A stretch of 64,000 bases of DNA, from positions 1 through 64,000 of the forward strand of contig DATGLM010000062.1 in the NCBI GenBank assembly GCA_035294125.1. Direction: 5' to 3'. The stretch comes from CADDYT01 sp035294125. Lineage in GTDB: Bacteria; Chloroflexota; Ktedonobacteria; Ktedonobacterales; Ktedonobacteraceae. Of the stretch, positions 52,012 through 60,635 are shown piece by piece. The notes under the pieces are model-generated. The model saw only the letters and a program-made list of their open reading frames with translations, was not told the origin of the DNA and searched no databases. The stretch's first letter is position 1; the number at the start of each line of letters is the position of its first letter. A program made the position numbers and the translations under genes.

Positions 52012-52974
52012 TTATATATCATTCTGAGCGGAAGCGGGGAATGACATATTCGGGTCAGTGCCTGCTGACAGGGCGAAGATGACGGGAAAGCGGCCTGTTC
52101 TGCCCTGCTCCATGCGGTGAGAAAAGAACTGATCGGTATGGCAGCCGGTGCAGAGATTGGATGCTTCGATGTGCGCGGGCAGCAGACCGGCCAGCAGCAA
52201 TTGATTGTAATTGGTCTGCCAGAGGTCGAGGCGCAGGCTCTCGCCTTGAGGCAGATATCTGGTGAGAAACGTGGCCGCCTCACGCACGAGGGGCCGGTAA
52301 CGTTCGGCGGCAGGCATCTCGCTGAAAGATGCGCGGCCTGAGAAGAGGTCGCGTACATACTCGCTCACCTCGTAGCAGCAGGGGCCGATGGAAGGGCAGA
52401 TGCCTGCGTAGATGTCCTGTGGCCGACTGCTGAACTGCTCCCGCATGGCTTCGACGGCGGCAAGGGCGATACCGCGAGCGGTGCCGCGCCAGCCCGCGTG
52501 GGCGAGGGCGATGGCCTGCCGCACCGGGTCGTAGAGTAACAAGGGAACGCAGTCGGCGAAAGAAAGGGCAAGGGCGATGCCGCGCTGACGCGTGATGATA
52601 GCATCGGCCTTGCGGCGCGGCTTGATCGTCCAGACGAGTTCCTGCCCGTCCAGCCAGTAGGAACGGTGCGGCCAGTCGAAGCGCCAGTCATCCCAGGATG
52701 TCTGCTGTGTATCAAGCATGGCAACTTGCGCGCTGTGGATTTGCCAGACGGTAGCGCAGGGATAGCTCGCGATACCCAGGGCTTGCAGCGCCAGCAGACG
52801 ATTGCCGAGTACATTTTCCTGACTATCGCCCGTACTGAACGAGACATTCAAGCCGCTATACGGGTCAGAACTGCGTCCGCCCCGGCGGGTGAAGATAGCA
52901 TGAATGATGTTGGGAAATACCTGGAAAGAGGAAAACTGGAGAAAAGAGACAGTGCCTTGTTGTTGTTCGATCAT
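52012..52974 (-). CDS. pgeF: PgeF/YfiH-type polyphenol oxidase (LACC1 family)
   Basis: 320 residues from the ATG with AAAGGA; upstream in-frame codons lack one. Active-site H80 (VWQIHSAQV), C142 (SFADCVPLLLYD) and H159 (LAHAGWRGT) are all present, and the end shows NLCTGCH and FFSHR. The family acts on purine nucleosides (phosphorolysis/deamination) in the cytosol or repairs muropeptide precursors. The last ~13 residues, PNMSFPASAQNDI, are encoded by a repeat-like sequence (52016-52049), so the native C-terminus may have been replaced. Confidence 0.9.
   Translation of the reverse strand: MIEQQQGTVSFLQFSSFQVFPNIIHAIFTRRGGRSSDPYSGLNVSFSTGDSQENVLGNRLLALQALGIASYPCATVWQIHSAQVAMLDTQQTSWDDWRFDWPHRSYWLDGQELVWTIKPRRKADAIITRQRGIALALSFADCVPLLLYDPVRQAIALAHAGWRGTARGIALAAVEAMREQFSSRPQDIYAGICPSIGPCCYEVSEYVRDLFSGRASFSEMPAAERYRPLVREAATFLTRYLPQGESLRLDLWQTNYNQLLLAGLLPAHIEASNLCTGCHTDQFFSHRMEQGRTGRFPVIFALSAGTDPNMSFPASAQNDI
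52016..52049. repeat. Short palindromic repeat element at the pgeF 3' end
   Basis: ATATCATTC at 52016-52024 and GAATGACATAT at 52039-52049 form imperfect inverted arms around TGAGCGGAAGCGGG. The block CATTCTGAGCG (52020-52030) recurs at 39285-39295 in an intergenic hairpin. Consistent with a small dispersed repeat family; only two copies are visible here. Confidence 0.5.
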
Positions 52975-53069
52975 GAAAATCCTTTGGTTCTTCGCTATGA
53001 AAAAGCTCTCTGACATGCTATCAGTGTAGCAGAGAACCTGGCGGACAGCAAGAAGCCATCTGGCAGGCT

Positions 53070-54257
53070 TCAAGGGCCGGTGACATTGCAGCCATTGCCG
53101 GAGCCGAAGATGCTGTTGAGAACGGGCTGGATGTTCTGGCACTGGGGAAAGATCACTGATTGCTGGCCGCCTGCTGATGGATCGTAGGCAGTGCCTGTCT
53201 CGCCGTAATCCTGGCTGCCGGGGCCGGGGCCAAGTGTCAGGCTGTGGATGTCTCCGGAAGTGAGGGTGCGGGCGTAGTTGGCGAAGGCGATGAGTTCTTG
53301 CTCGCTCAGGTCGGTGTAGACCTGGCCCTGCATGTCTTTGATTAGCTGCGGCAAGTTGTTTATGACGCTGGCTACGTTCAGTTTTTTCTTGAGGGCTTGC
53401 AGCACCTGCTGCTGGCGCTGTGTGCGCCCGATGTCGCCCACGAGGTCGGCATGGCGCGAGCGCACGTATTCCAGCGCCTGCTCGCCGTTCAAATGCTGCG
53501 GCCCCGGAGCGAGGTCGAGCCGCTTGTAGGCGTAGGGATCGTTGGGATTAGAGCCGCTACCGGTGTCATTGGGATAGCTATCGTCGAGGATGGGATGGAT
53601 GACATCGATATCGACGCCACCGAGCGTGTTGATGATGTTGGCGAAGCCGCTCAAACCGACCCAGGCGTAACGGTCAATGGTGATACCGTAGTCCTGCTCG
53701 ATGGTCAGGCGCGCCAGTCGCACCCCGTCGTCAAAGCTGTCTTTCTGCGTTGCGCCGAGGAAAAAGGCCTGGTCAATCTTGTGCATGCCCCCAACCTCCG
53801 GCACGTGTACCCAGGAGTCGCGCGGAATGGAGACCATGTAGACCTGGTTGGTGACAGTATCGATGTGAACGACCATCATTACCTGTGTCAGCAGCGCGGG
53901 AAAGTTGTATTTGCCATCGTTGTCGCTGCCCAGCAGCAGGATATTCCAGGAGCGGCCTGTAACGCTGCCGTCGCTTACATTTGCCTGCGGCTCGCCCGCG
54001 CCACGACTGACGGGGTGGATGAACTGCTGGAGGGGAGTCTGGATATTTGTCTGAAAATAGTAATAGCCATAGGCGAGCGCGCCGCCGCTTAGCACGACCA
54101 GCAGCAGGAAGATGACCAACAAGACGCGTGTCCAGCGCCTGCGCGCTCTCTTCTTCGGTCGCGGCAGCACTCGAGGCGTGTCGTTGGAAAACTGAACCGC
54201 TGGCATCTGTACCGTTGGTTTATCACTTATCTCTTCTGAACCTGTTTTCTTCTTCAT
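53070..54257 (-). CDS. LCP (LytR-CpsA-Psr) family protein
   Basis: 395 residues. Basic cytosolic N-terminus, one membrane helix (~45-66, VLLVIFLLLVVLSGGALAYG), then the LCP domain: WNILLLGSDNDGKYN, VYMVSIPRDSWVHVP, YAWVGLSGFANIINTLGGVDI, HLNGEQALEYVRSRHADLVGD, GRTQRQQQVL, with the Asp and Arg residues that hold pyrophosphate and lipid. LCP enzymes transfer polymers from undecaprenyl-PP onto peptidoglycan outside the membrane. No polymer cluster is nearby. ~95 nt from pgeF, same strand. Confidence 0.93.
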   Translation of the reverse strand: MKKKTGSEEISDKPTVQMPAVQFSNDTPRVLPRPKKRARRRWTRVLLVIFLLLVVLSGGALAYGYYYFQTNIQTPLQQFIHPVSRGAGEPQANVSDGSVTGRSWNILLLGSDNDGKYNFPALLTQVMMVVHIDTVTNQVYMVSIPRDSWVHVPEVGGMHKIDQAFFLGATQKDSFDDGVRLARLTIEQDYGITIDRYAWVGLSGFANIINTLGGVDIDVIHPILDDSYPNDTGSGSNPNDPYAYKRLDLAPGPQHLNGEQALEYVRSRHADLVGDIGRTQRQQQVLQALKKKLNVASVINNLPQLIKDMQGQVYTDLSEQELIAFANYARTLTSGDIHSLTLGPGPGSQDYGETGTAYDPSAGGQQSVIFPQCQNIQPVLNSIFGSGNGCNVTGP

Positions 54258-54495
54258 AACTGTATTCCCGAAATGACGCGCATTTGTTTCTGCGAGAGCA
54301 ACGCTTTGCCCTGTACTAATAAGATCGCATATCTAATATAGTAAGTATACAGAACTGTTTGAAAGATTGCTATGAAAAAGGGACTCAGGTATGAGGACTT
54401 GAGGAAAATTTGCGGGAAATTTGATAAGTTGTGGGAATGGTGTGACGTGAGTGGTACAATACTGATAAAAAATCTGGATTGAGGAGGGCTTGATT

Positions 54496-55677
54496 ATGGA
54501 ACTGAAACGGATTCAGCAGGCGCTGAGAGATGAGGCGTTGGATGGCTGGCTTTTTTATGATTTTCGCCGCTCGAACCCGATAGCGTTTCAGGTTCTGGGG
54601 CTGCCCGCTGGTGAGATGTATACGCGGCGCTGGTTCTATTTTGTCCCGGCACAGGGCGAGCCGCACGCGCTAGTCAGTGCCGTGGAGTCGCATGTGTTGC
54701 GCTCGCTGCCGGGGGAGCGCCATGTCTACCAGACGTGGCAGCAGATGCAGGAGACGTTGCGCGGCCTGCTGCGGTCGGGCATGCGCGTGGCGATGGAGTA
54801 TTCGCCCATGAACGCCATTCCCTACATCGCGCGGGTTGACGCGGGAACGGTAGAACTGGTACGCTCTACCGGCGCGGAGGTGGTGAGTTCGGCCAATGTC
54901 TCGCAGTATTTTGTGGCGCAACTGAGCGAGAAGCAGGTAGTGAGCCATCGCGAGGCGGGGCGTCGGCTCATTGCTGCCAAAGATAAGCTCTTTGCGCAGC
55001 TTGGCGAAGACTTGCGCGCGGACAGGCCGCTTGACGAGTATGGAGTGCAGCAGCGTTTTCGCGCCCTGATCGAGCAGGAGGGGCTTGAAGTGGAGGAAGC
55101 GCCGATTGTGGCGGTGAACGAACACAGCGGCAATCCACATTTCGCGCCCTCACGAGAGCATCCCACTCCCATCAGGCGCGGCGATTTCGTGCTCTTCGAC
55201 TTCTGGGCGCACCTGCCGGGCAGCGACGCGATCTTTGCCGATTATACCTGGGTCGCCTTCGCGGGTACTCATGAGGAGATTCCAGAACGGCAGCGGGAGC
55301 TCTTTGCGCTGGTACGGCAGGCGCGCGACGCTGCTATTGCCTTCATACGCGAGCGGCTGGCTGCCGGAGAGCGCGTAGAGGGGCGAGAGGTCGATGATGT
55401 GGCACGCGGTGTTATCAGTAAAGCGGGCTATGGCAACTACTTTGTGCATCGTACCGGCCACAGCATCGGCACCGCCGAGCATGGCAACGGCGCGAACCTC
55501 GATAACTTCGAGACACAGGATGAGCGCGTCCTGCTTCCCAATACCTGCAATTCCATTGAGCCGGGCATCTACCTGCCAGAGTTTGGTGTGCGCAGCGAAG
55601 TTGACATGTTGATCCACGAACGCGACGCCGAGGTTACCGGTACACCTGTGCAGGAAGAGATTGTAGCCTTGCTGTAG
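54496..55677 (+). CDS. M24 family Xaa-Pro aminopeptidase
   Basis: 393 residues from the ATG with GAGGAGGGC. Creatinase N-terminal domain (~1-130), then the pita-bread domain. Metal ligands: Asp of VLFDFWA, Asp of FADYTWV, His of VHRTGHSIG, Glu of NSIEPGIYLP and Glu of GVRSEVD. Removes N-terminal residues before proline; typical two-metal enzyme. Extended -10 TGGTACAAT at 54452-54460 is a candidate promoter. No signal peptide, cytosolic. Confidence 0.92.
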   Translation: MELKRIQQALRDEALDGWLFYDFRRSNPIAFQVLGLPAGEMYTRRWFYFVPAQGEPHALVSAVESHVLRSLPGERHVYQTWQQMQETLRGLLRSGMRVAMEYSPMNAIPYIARVDAGTVELVRSTGAEVVSSANVSQYFVAQLSEKQVVSHREAGRRLIAAKDKLFAQLGEDLRADRPLDEYGVQQRFRALIEQEGLEVEEAPIVAVNEHSGNPHFAPSREHPTPIRRGDFVLFDFWAHLPGSDAIFADYTWVAFAGTHEEIPERQRELFALVRQARDAAIAFIRERLAAGERVEGREVDDVARGVISKAGYGNYFVHRTGHSIGTAEHGNGANLDNFETQDERVLLPNTCNSIEPGIYLPEFGVRSEVDMLIHERDAEVTGTPVQEEIVALL

Positions 55678-55798
55678 GAGCAGATTCACTACAACCCTGA
55701 CTGTTAACAAGCGTATATAGAGTAACCGAAACCGAAACAATTCATTGATTGGGTGCGATTGCAGGAGGCAGGGAGCACCCCGATCAGGAGGCATTATT

Positions 55799-57376
55799 AT
55801 GGCTGATGAATGGGATAATGAGCAGAATGTGTACAAGGGTACGGGCGGTACCGATGGTACCGGGAACAATGGGAGTGACAGCAGCCCTGAAAGCGGCGGC
55901 AATTCTGGCCCGGTCAATCAGGATGAAATAGATAAGCGCATTGAGGATATCAAGCGTCTGGTGACGCAGGGGGCAAGTGAGGCACAGCAACGCTTCAAAC
56001 AGGTGGTGAGCCGGGCCAACGAATACTTGCAGCAGGCGCAGACAGCGCCAACGCCACCACCGACACCGAAAGAGGCTGCCAGTGTGGAAGAGCAGCGCAT
56101 TCGCCAGCTTGCGAACACGTGGAGCAACGCGAACTGGCGCGTGGCACGCGAACTCGGCAGCTACATGGAGGTTGTCTCCTGGAGTATCGATGAGGTGTGG
56201 GAGGTCACGCTGCAAACGCGCTGGGAGACGCGCACGATGGAGACAATGAGCGAACCATATACCGGCAAGCCGTTGGGTAGGCCGCAGCCTCTGCTCCCCG
56301 TCTGGGACTTTACTCTCGCGCCGGTGAGCGGTCTGAAAGCGCCGATGAGCCGCACGCGTATCGAGGGACTGGATGAGGTTCTGGCTTGTAGCACCTGCAA
56401 TGGAACGGGCCGCGCTCTCTGTGCGACCTGCGCCGGTCGCGGCTGGGTCGTCTGCCCGGAGTGCAAGGGTCGCACCAAGAAGCGCTGCGATACCTGTCGC
56501 GGGCGCGGCTATGTAGCGGACTGGGCCGAGCGAGAGAAAAAGCCATTCTTCAAGAAGCAGGCTGATAGTGTGGCGCACGCGGTCAACGAGCGCGTGGCTG
56601 ACATGTTTGAGGGCATTCGTGCGCAAGGAATGCCCATTCCCAATCCCATCGATACCGACCCGGCCACGAAAGGCCCTACTGTTCCCTGCCCGGATTGCGT
56701 CAATGGTGAGGTGGAGTGTACCTGTGGCAACGGCAAGCGGGTCTGTGAGACCTGCCAGGGAGCCAGAACCTCTTTGTGCTCCAATTGCGCAGGCACGGGG
56801 AAGGTGGTGCGGCACCGCGAGATCGTGCGCCAGTTTGAACTGCGCACACAGACGAGAATCGTGGGCGAGAGCGCCATTCCGGCATCGCGGCTAGAGCGGG
56901 CTGTGGGCGAACTGGTCTACAGCGCCGAGGTGACCGAGGACCTCTATCCCGAAGCGGCCCCCAACGGTGTTCCGCTGGATGTCTGGCATGCCGCTGTAGA
57001 AATGGCGCAGATCGAGACCTCGCGGCAGTACAAGCCCGGCAATGATAACCCGCAGTCGCAGGCCCGCCCGACTTTGCAGGTGCTGGAACTGGTACGTATC
57101 CCCTATACCAGGGTCGACTATCGCTACAATAATCAGGATTATACCTTCTACATCTATGACGGTGAGGGCCAGGAAAAATTCTACGCCGACCGCTATCCCG
57201 CGCGCTGGGATCGCATCGAGCGGCTGGTACGCGCCATCAGTCTTGACCTGATGGCCCCACCTGAAAATGAGAAGCAGGCGAACAACAACGCCCCGCCCTA
57301 CAGCTATCGCGTTCCGGTCGAGAAACCACCCTATAGTATTACCGAAGAGGACGAGGACGACCTCGGCCCGCTCTAA
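55799..57376 (+). CDS. Large DnaJ-type zinc-finger protein lacking a J domain
   Basis: 525 residues from the ATG with CAGGAGG. N-terminal Gly/Ser-rich linker, a helical segment (~40-110), then a first cysteine cluster (~198-238: CSTCNGTG, CATCAGRG, CPECKGR, CDTCRGRGY) and a second (~297-335: CPDCVNG, CETCQGA, CSNCAGTGK). Each matches the DnaJ CxxCxGxG zinc domain. No HPD J domain and no DnaJ C-terminal fold. The C-terminal half includes YTRVDYRYNNQDYTFYIYD and an acidic tail. Function unknown; a large relative of the 69-residue protein at 31199. Confidence 0.83.
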   Translation: MADEWDNEQNVYKGTGGTDGTGNNGSDSSPESGGNSGPVNQDEIDKRIEDIKRLVTQGASEAQQRFKQVVSRANEYLQQAQTAPTPPPTPKEAASVEEQRIRQLANTWSNANWRVARELGSYMEVVSWSIDEVWEVTLQTRWETRTMETMSEPYTGKPLGRPQPLLPVWDFTLAPVSGLKAPMSRTRIEGLDEVLACSTCNGTGRALCATCAGRGWVVCPECKGRTKKRCDTCRGRGYVADWAEREKKPFFKKQADSVAHAVNERVADMFEGIRAQGMPIPNPIDTDPATKGPTVPCPDCVNGEVECTCGNGKRVCETCQGARTSLCSNCAGTGKVVRHREIVRQFELRTQTRIVGESAIPASRLERAVGELVYSAEVTEDLYPEAAPNGVPLDVWHAAVEMAQIETSRQYKPGNDNPQSQARPTLQVLELVRIPYTRVDYRYNNQDYTFYIYDGEGQEKFYADRYPARWDRIERLVRAISLDLMAPPENEKQANNNAPPYSYRVPVEKPPYSITEEDEDDLGPL

Positions 57377-57393
57377 AAATGGTACGGGCAGGA

Positions 57394-57438
57394 GAAACGA
57401 CACCACCGACCCAATCGTGCTGATGGTGTCGTTTCTTT
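57394..57438 (+). terminator. Terminator after the zinc-finger protein gene
   Basis: GAAACGACACCA at 57394-57405 pairs perfectly with TGGTGTCGTTTC at 57424-57435, followed by TTT. It lies between two same-strand genes. Confidence 0.6.
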
Positions 57439-57458
57439 CATATGCATTGGAGGAGAGC

Positions 57459-58205
57459 ATGGCCGCGGTCTGGATTGGCACGTCTGGATGGGTCTACCCG
57501 CACTGGAATGGGCGTTTCTATCCTCCTGACTTGCCCGCTGGCGAGCAGCTTGAGTACTATGCTCGCTCTTTCCCGACGGTGGAAATTAATCGCAGCTTCT
57601 ACCGCCTGCCCACGCGCAAGCAGTTCCATGCCTGGGCGGAACAGGTGGCCGCATATCCCGATTTTCTCTTTGCGGTGAAGGCCAGTCGCTATATTACGCA
57701 CATGAAGAAGCTTTTGCAGCCGGAGGAGGCGATTGGGCGGTTGAAGCAGGCGACCGGGGGACTGGGCAGGCATCTGGGGCCGTTTCTCTACCAGCTTCCT
57801 CCCCACTGGCGCGCCGACCCGCAGCGGCTGGAGCAATTCATCTCTCTGCTGCCGTGTGACCAGCTAGCGGCCTTTGAGTTTCGCGACCCATCCTGGTACC
57901 AGCCCGCCATATTCGAGGCGCTGGCCCGCATCCTGGACGATGGCGGTTGCGCGCTGGTCATTGCCGTTGGCGGCCCGCTGCCCACGCCACCTGATCTCCC
58001 GCCAGTTGGCCCTTTTCGCTACCTTCGTTTCCATAATGGCGCGCGCGGCATAGGCTTCACCGACGAAGAACTGACCCACTGGGCCAACCGGCTCAAAGCA
58101 GACGCGCAGGACTATACCGCTTACGCATATTTTAACAACGACCCGGAGGGCTACGCCGTCAAAGATGCTCTGCGCCTGCGTGAGCTGGTTGGTCCGGCTG
58201 CTTAA
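57459..58205 (+). CDS. DUF72 family protein
   Basis: 248 residues from the ATG with GGAGGAGAGC; the frame extends upstream without support. TIM-barrel family pattern: VWIGTSGWVYPHWNGRFYP, SFPTVEINRSFYRLP, FLFAVKASRYITHMKKL, GPFLYQLPPHW, AFEFRDPSWY, YLRFHNGARG, YAYFNNDPEGYAV. Typical full length. The family is widespread and poorly characterised; no enzymatic role can be assigned. Confidence 0.93.
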   Translation: MAAVWIGTSGWVYPHWNGRFYPPDLPAGEQLEYYARSFPTVEINRSFYRLPTRKQFHAWAEQVAAYPDFLFAVKASRYITHMKKLLQPEEAIGRLKQATGGLGRHLGPFLYQLPPHWRADPQRLEQFISLLPCDQLAAFEFRDPSWYQPAIFEALARILDDGGCALVIAVGGPLPTPPDLPPVGPFRYLRFHNGARGIGFTDEELTHWANRLKADAQDYTAYAYFNNDPEGYAVKDALRLRELVGPAA

Positions 58206-58253
58206 AGACTCTGTATTTCGACAGTCTCGCTATCCTTTGCATGTATCCTGATC

Positions 58254-58343
58254 CTACAGGGCGAAGATCGCGGTGAGGGCAGCGTCTACCAGCACTTTTA
58301 TGATAGCGCCGACAATGGCTTTGAGGAGAGAGCGCCACAACAT
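58254..58343 (-). CDS. Possible 29-residue hydrophobic peptide
   Basis: An ATG at 58343 follows AGAAAGGA at good spacing and opens a 29-codon frame ending in TAG. The product begins MLWRSLLKAIVGAIIK and continues with a second hydrophobic half ending IFAL, so it could form one amphipathic or membrane helix with Lys on one face. It lies alone between DUF72 and the proline-rich gene. No homologue recalled; small membrane or toxin-like peptide is inference only. Confidence 0.35.
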   Translation of the reverse strand: MLWRSLLKAIVGAIIKVLVDAALTAIFAL

Positions 58344-58537
58344 AGCTCAAAATCCTTTCTGAAGAAGAGGTAATAGAATATTGACCCAAAGATATCAATC
58401 ATATCTGTGAGATGCTCTCGGCTTCTCTCTATGATGGTATCTGGTGGTACTATTATACTCTTCCAATATTAAGCGGATTTTAAGCCAGTGTTATCGTTTG
58501 TTGTTCCCGTGAAGATAGGGCGTCTTTTTTAATGGGT

Positions 58538-59086
58538 CTATCTTCCGGGTCGTTTCCCGCGCCGTGGCTTCTTCGTCGTTCCCGATCCTGGCCGGGGAGG
58601 TCGCCCTGGTGCGGGTTTAGCTTCCTCTGCCGATTCAGGTTCCTCTGTCGGCATCTGCTGCGGGGCCTGTTGAGCTGCCTGCGGTGGTACGACCGGCACC
58701 GGTCCTTCTGGCGTTGCCAGTGGCGGCGGCATCTGCAGCGGTGGTGGTTCGACCATGGTTGGCCGCGGTATTTCCAATGCGGGAGGTGGCTGTACCGGGG
58801 GCGGTGTCTCTAATGGAGGCGGTGTTGCCAGTGGTGGCGGCATTACAGGCGGCTGTTGAACAGGCTGAGTCGGAGCTTGAGCTCGCGCCGGAGCTTGCCA
58901 GACCTCTGCAGGTACGCGTTCCGCTATCTGTCGTTCCGGCTGTTGGGTCTGTACATGCGGTGGGGAAAGGTGCCGCTGTGACCTGAGTTGCCCGGTCAGC
59001 AAATCGAGCAGCTCCTCCCCTTTCGTTGGGGCAAAGAGCAAGCCAACTCCTACTCCAACTATCACACCTCGTCTAAACCAACCCAT
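58538..59086 (-). CDS. YtxH-like proline-rich protein
   Basis: 182 residues with AGGAAGGAAG. A short N-terminal hydrophobic segment with GLLFAPTKGEELLDLL, the YtxH-type motif, is followed by ~110 residues of Pro-rich repeats (PPPLATPPPLETPPPV) and a basic tail (TKKPRRGKRPGR). Likely membrane-associated with an extended polyproline arm. Probably an envelope/stress protein; no enzymatic features. Confidence 0.72.
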   Translation of the reverse strand: MGWFRRGVIVGVGVGLLFAPTKGEELLDLLTGQLRSQRHLSPPHVQTQQPERQIAERVPAEVWQAPARAQAPTQPVQQPPVMPPPLATPPPLETPPPVQPPPALEIPRPTMVEPPPLQMPPPLATPEGPVPVVPPQAAQQAPQQMPTEEPESAEEAKPAPGRPPRPGSGTTKKPRRGKRPGR

Positions 59087-59200
59087 AGGTAAACTTCCTT
59101 CCTAGAAGGTATCAGCAAATTGAGAACAGATAATAACACGAATGAGGATAACGTAATTTACACGCTTCATAGCGGCAAAAAGAGACAGGTTAAGACAAAA

Positions 59201-59239
59201 GAAAAGCCCGCACGGTAGCGTGTAATACGCCGGGCGGGC
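59201..59239 (-). terminator. Terminator of the SHOCT-protein gene
   Basis: GCCCGC at 59206-59211 pairs with GCGGGC at 59234-59239 (loop 22 nt, partly pairable); the minus strand then reads TTTTCTTTTG. It follows the SHOCT gene stop by ~50 nt. Confidence 0.55.
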
Positions 59240-59287
59240 CTTTCTTCTCTTAGCATCGCTTGAAAAGCGAGAGGAAGCAGGCGAACA

Positions 59288-59761
59288 TTAGAAACCGTTC
59301 AAGATTCTCTGCTTTTCGGCCTGGAATTCATCATCGCTCAGGACGCCCTGATCATGCAGTTGTCCCAGGAGCTTCAGTTGGGCCAGCCTGTTGTTCTGCG
59401 TGCTGCCTGTCGGGGTTGATGCCTGTGCAGGCGGCTGGTACTGTGGCGCAGGCTGCTGATACTGCGGCGGATACTGCGGATATTGCGGTGGATATTGATA
59501 TTGTGGCGGATACTGCTGGTATTGCTGCTGGTTCTGGGCGCTGTTTTTTCCTATCATGTAACCGACTCCACCTGAGAGCAGATCACCCAGTAATCCGCCG
59601 CCGCCGAAGCCGCCCAGACCTCCCAGCCCCCATCCGCCGATCAGCGGAAAGCCAATGCGACGACCGCCCCAGCCACCCCAACCGCCGCCCCAGCCCCAAC
59701 CGCGATCCCAGTGACCTCCACCCCAGCCTCCGCCGAAGTGTCCAAATCCTCCATGTGGCAT
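59288..59761 (-). CDS. Gly-rich SHOCT-domain protein
   Basis: 157 residues with AAAGGAGGATC. Residues 1-60 are Gly/Trp-rich (GGGWGGGHWDRGWGW), ~70-115 are Gln/Pro/Tyr repeats (YPPQYQYPPQYPQYPPQY), and the C-terminus is a SHOCT domain (RLAQLKLLGQLHDQGVLSDDE, FQAEKQRIL), a short helical pair often found at the ends of membrane or stress proteins for oligomerisation. The gene is 54 nt from the DUF6325 gene on the same strand, a pairing seen in other bacteria. Confidence 0.85.
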   Translation of the reverse strand: MPHGGFGHFGGGWGGGHWDRGWGWGGGWGGWGGRRIGFPLIGGWGLGGLGGFGGGGLLGDLLSGGVGYMIGKNSAQNQQQYQQYPPQYQYPPQYPQYPPQYQQPAPQYQPPAQASTPTGSTQNNRLAQLKLLGQLHDQGVLSDDEFQAEKQRILNGF

Positions 59762-59815
59762 TGTGATCCTCCTTTGTTTTTCTCCTGTATCAGTTATCGT
59801 ATCTTATAGTCAGAT

Positions 59816-60283
59816 TTATGGTTGTGGTTGATTCTGGTCCTGGTTCTGTGCCTGGACTGCCTCTATCTCCTGACGCACCTGCTGAAGTGTGGGGTATGGA
59901 ATCATTCCGCCGACGTGGATCACGCCGTTGGTCCTTTCCACGGCCTGTTCCAGGTTGTTGAGCCAGAGATGCTCCAGCAGGACGATGGTTGCCGAAGTGT
60001 CGGCGGGAAGCGCGCTGCTGAGTGTGACGACATCTTCGGGGGTAATCAGTCCCAGCAGGCTTTGCTGTATGGGACCGAGAACGGCCCGCTCGTGATCGTC
60101 GAGGTCGCTGACTTCCAGGGCCGTAATGGTGCCGTCTGCTGCTTTTCTGACGAAGAGCAGATCAACCACCTGTATGAGGCCCTTCTCCTGGATGGCGTTC
60201 AATTCCGGCACAATCTCGTTCATGAACTGATTGCCCGGACAGCCAATAACCATATATTCAAGCGGTCCCAATGCTACTGCCAT
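59816..60283 (-). CDS. DUF6325-like protein
   Basis: 155 residues with AAGGAGAAC. Pattern GPLEYMVIGCPGN, MNEIVPELNAIQEKGLIQVVDLLFVRKAADGTITALEVSDL, then LPADTSATIVLLEHLW, is that of the DUF1269/DUF6325 family of small stress-linked proteins found beside SHOCT proteins. The Gln/Asn-rich C-terminus (~140-155) is disordered. Function unknown. Confidence 0.8.
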   Translation of the reverse strand: MAVALGPLEYMVIGCPGNQFMNEIVPELNAIQEKGLIQVVDLLFVRKAADGTITALEVSDLDDHERAVLGPIQQSLLGLITPEDVVTLSSALPADTSATIVLLEHLWLNNLEQAVERTNGVIHVGGMIPYPTLQQVRQEIEAVQAQNQDQNQPQP

Positions 60284-60635
60284 AAGCGTTCTCCTTAACC
60301 TGGTGTACGCATTACAATGTTTGTTACAGAGATTGTAACTACCCAGGCGGTAGGTAACTCGTCTCCTGCTTTATATACGAACGGAGCGGTATATCGGGTT
60401 ACGATTCTTTGCTATCTCTCTGCCTGTGCTTCATTACGCTTTCTGTATGTCTTCATGTCCTTATCATAGGACACGATTCTCAAGAAACGTACATGGAAAT
60501 GTAAAGAGAGTGTGAAGAGTCGAAGGTCGCTCGCGGGTACTGTAGGCGCAAGAATCAGATAGCTTCCTGCTTCCTGAAAGTGTACTCTATGGAAGAAAGA
60601 TGAATGTGTTCAGAGAGTATTGAGGAGGGTATGGT
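60284..60635. other. Intergenic region between divergent genes
   Basis: 352 nt without a gene. A dyad GTTACA (60323-60328), 5 bp, TGTAAC (60334-60339) lies ~45 bp from the start of the DUF6325 gene and could be an operator. No Ada box was recognised upstream of ada. Confidence 0.4.

Noticed and set aside
55784..56815. 343-codon minus-strand frame over the zinc-finger protein gene
   Set aside because: Antisense to regularly spaced CxxC motifs; product is compositionally odd and has no start signal.
60480..60635. Ada box upstream of ada
   Set aside because: No clear AAAGCGCA-type element; autoregulation is expected from the family but not shown by this sequence.
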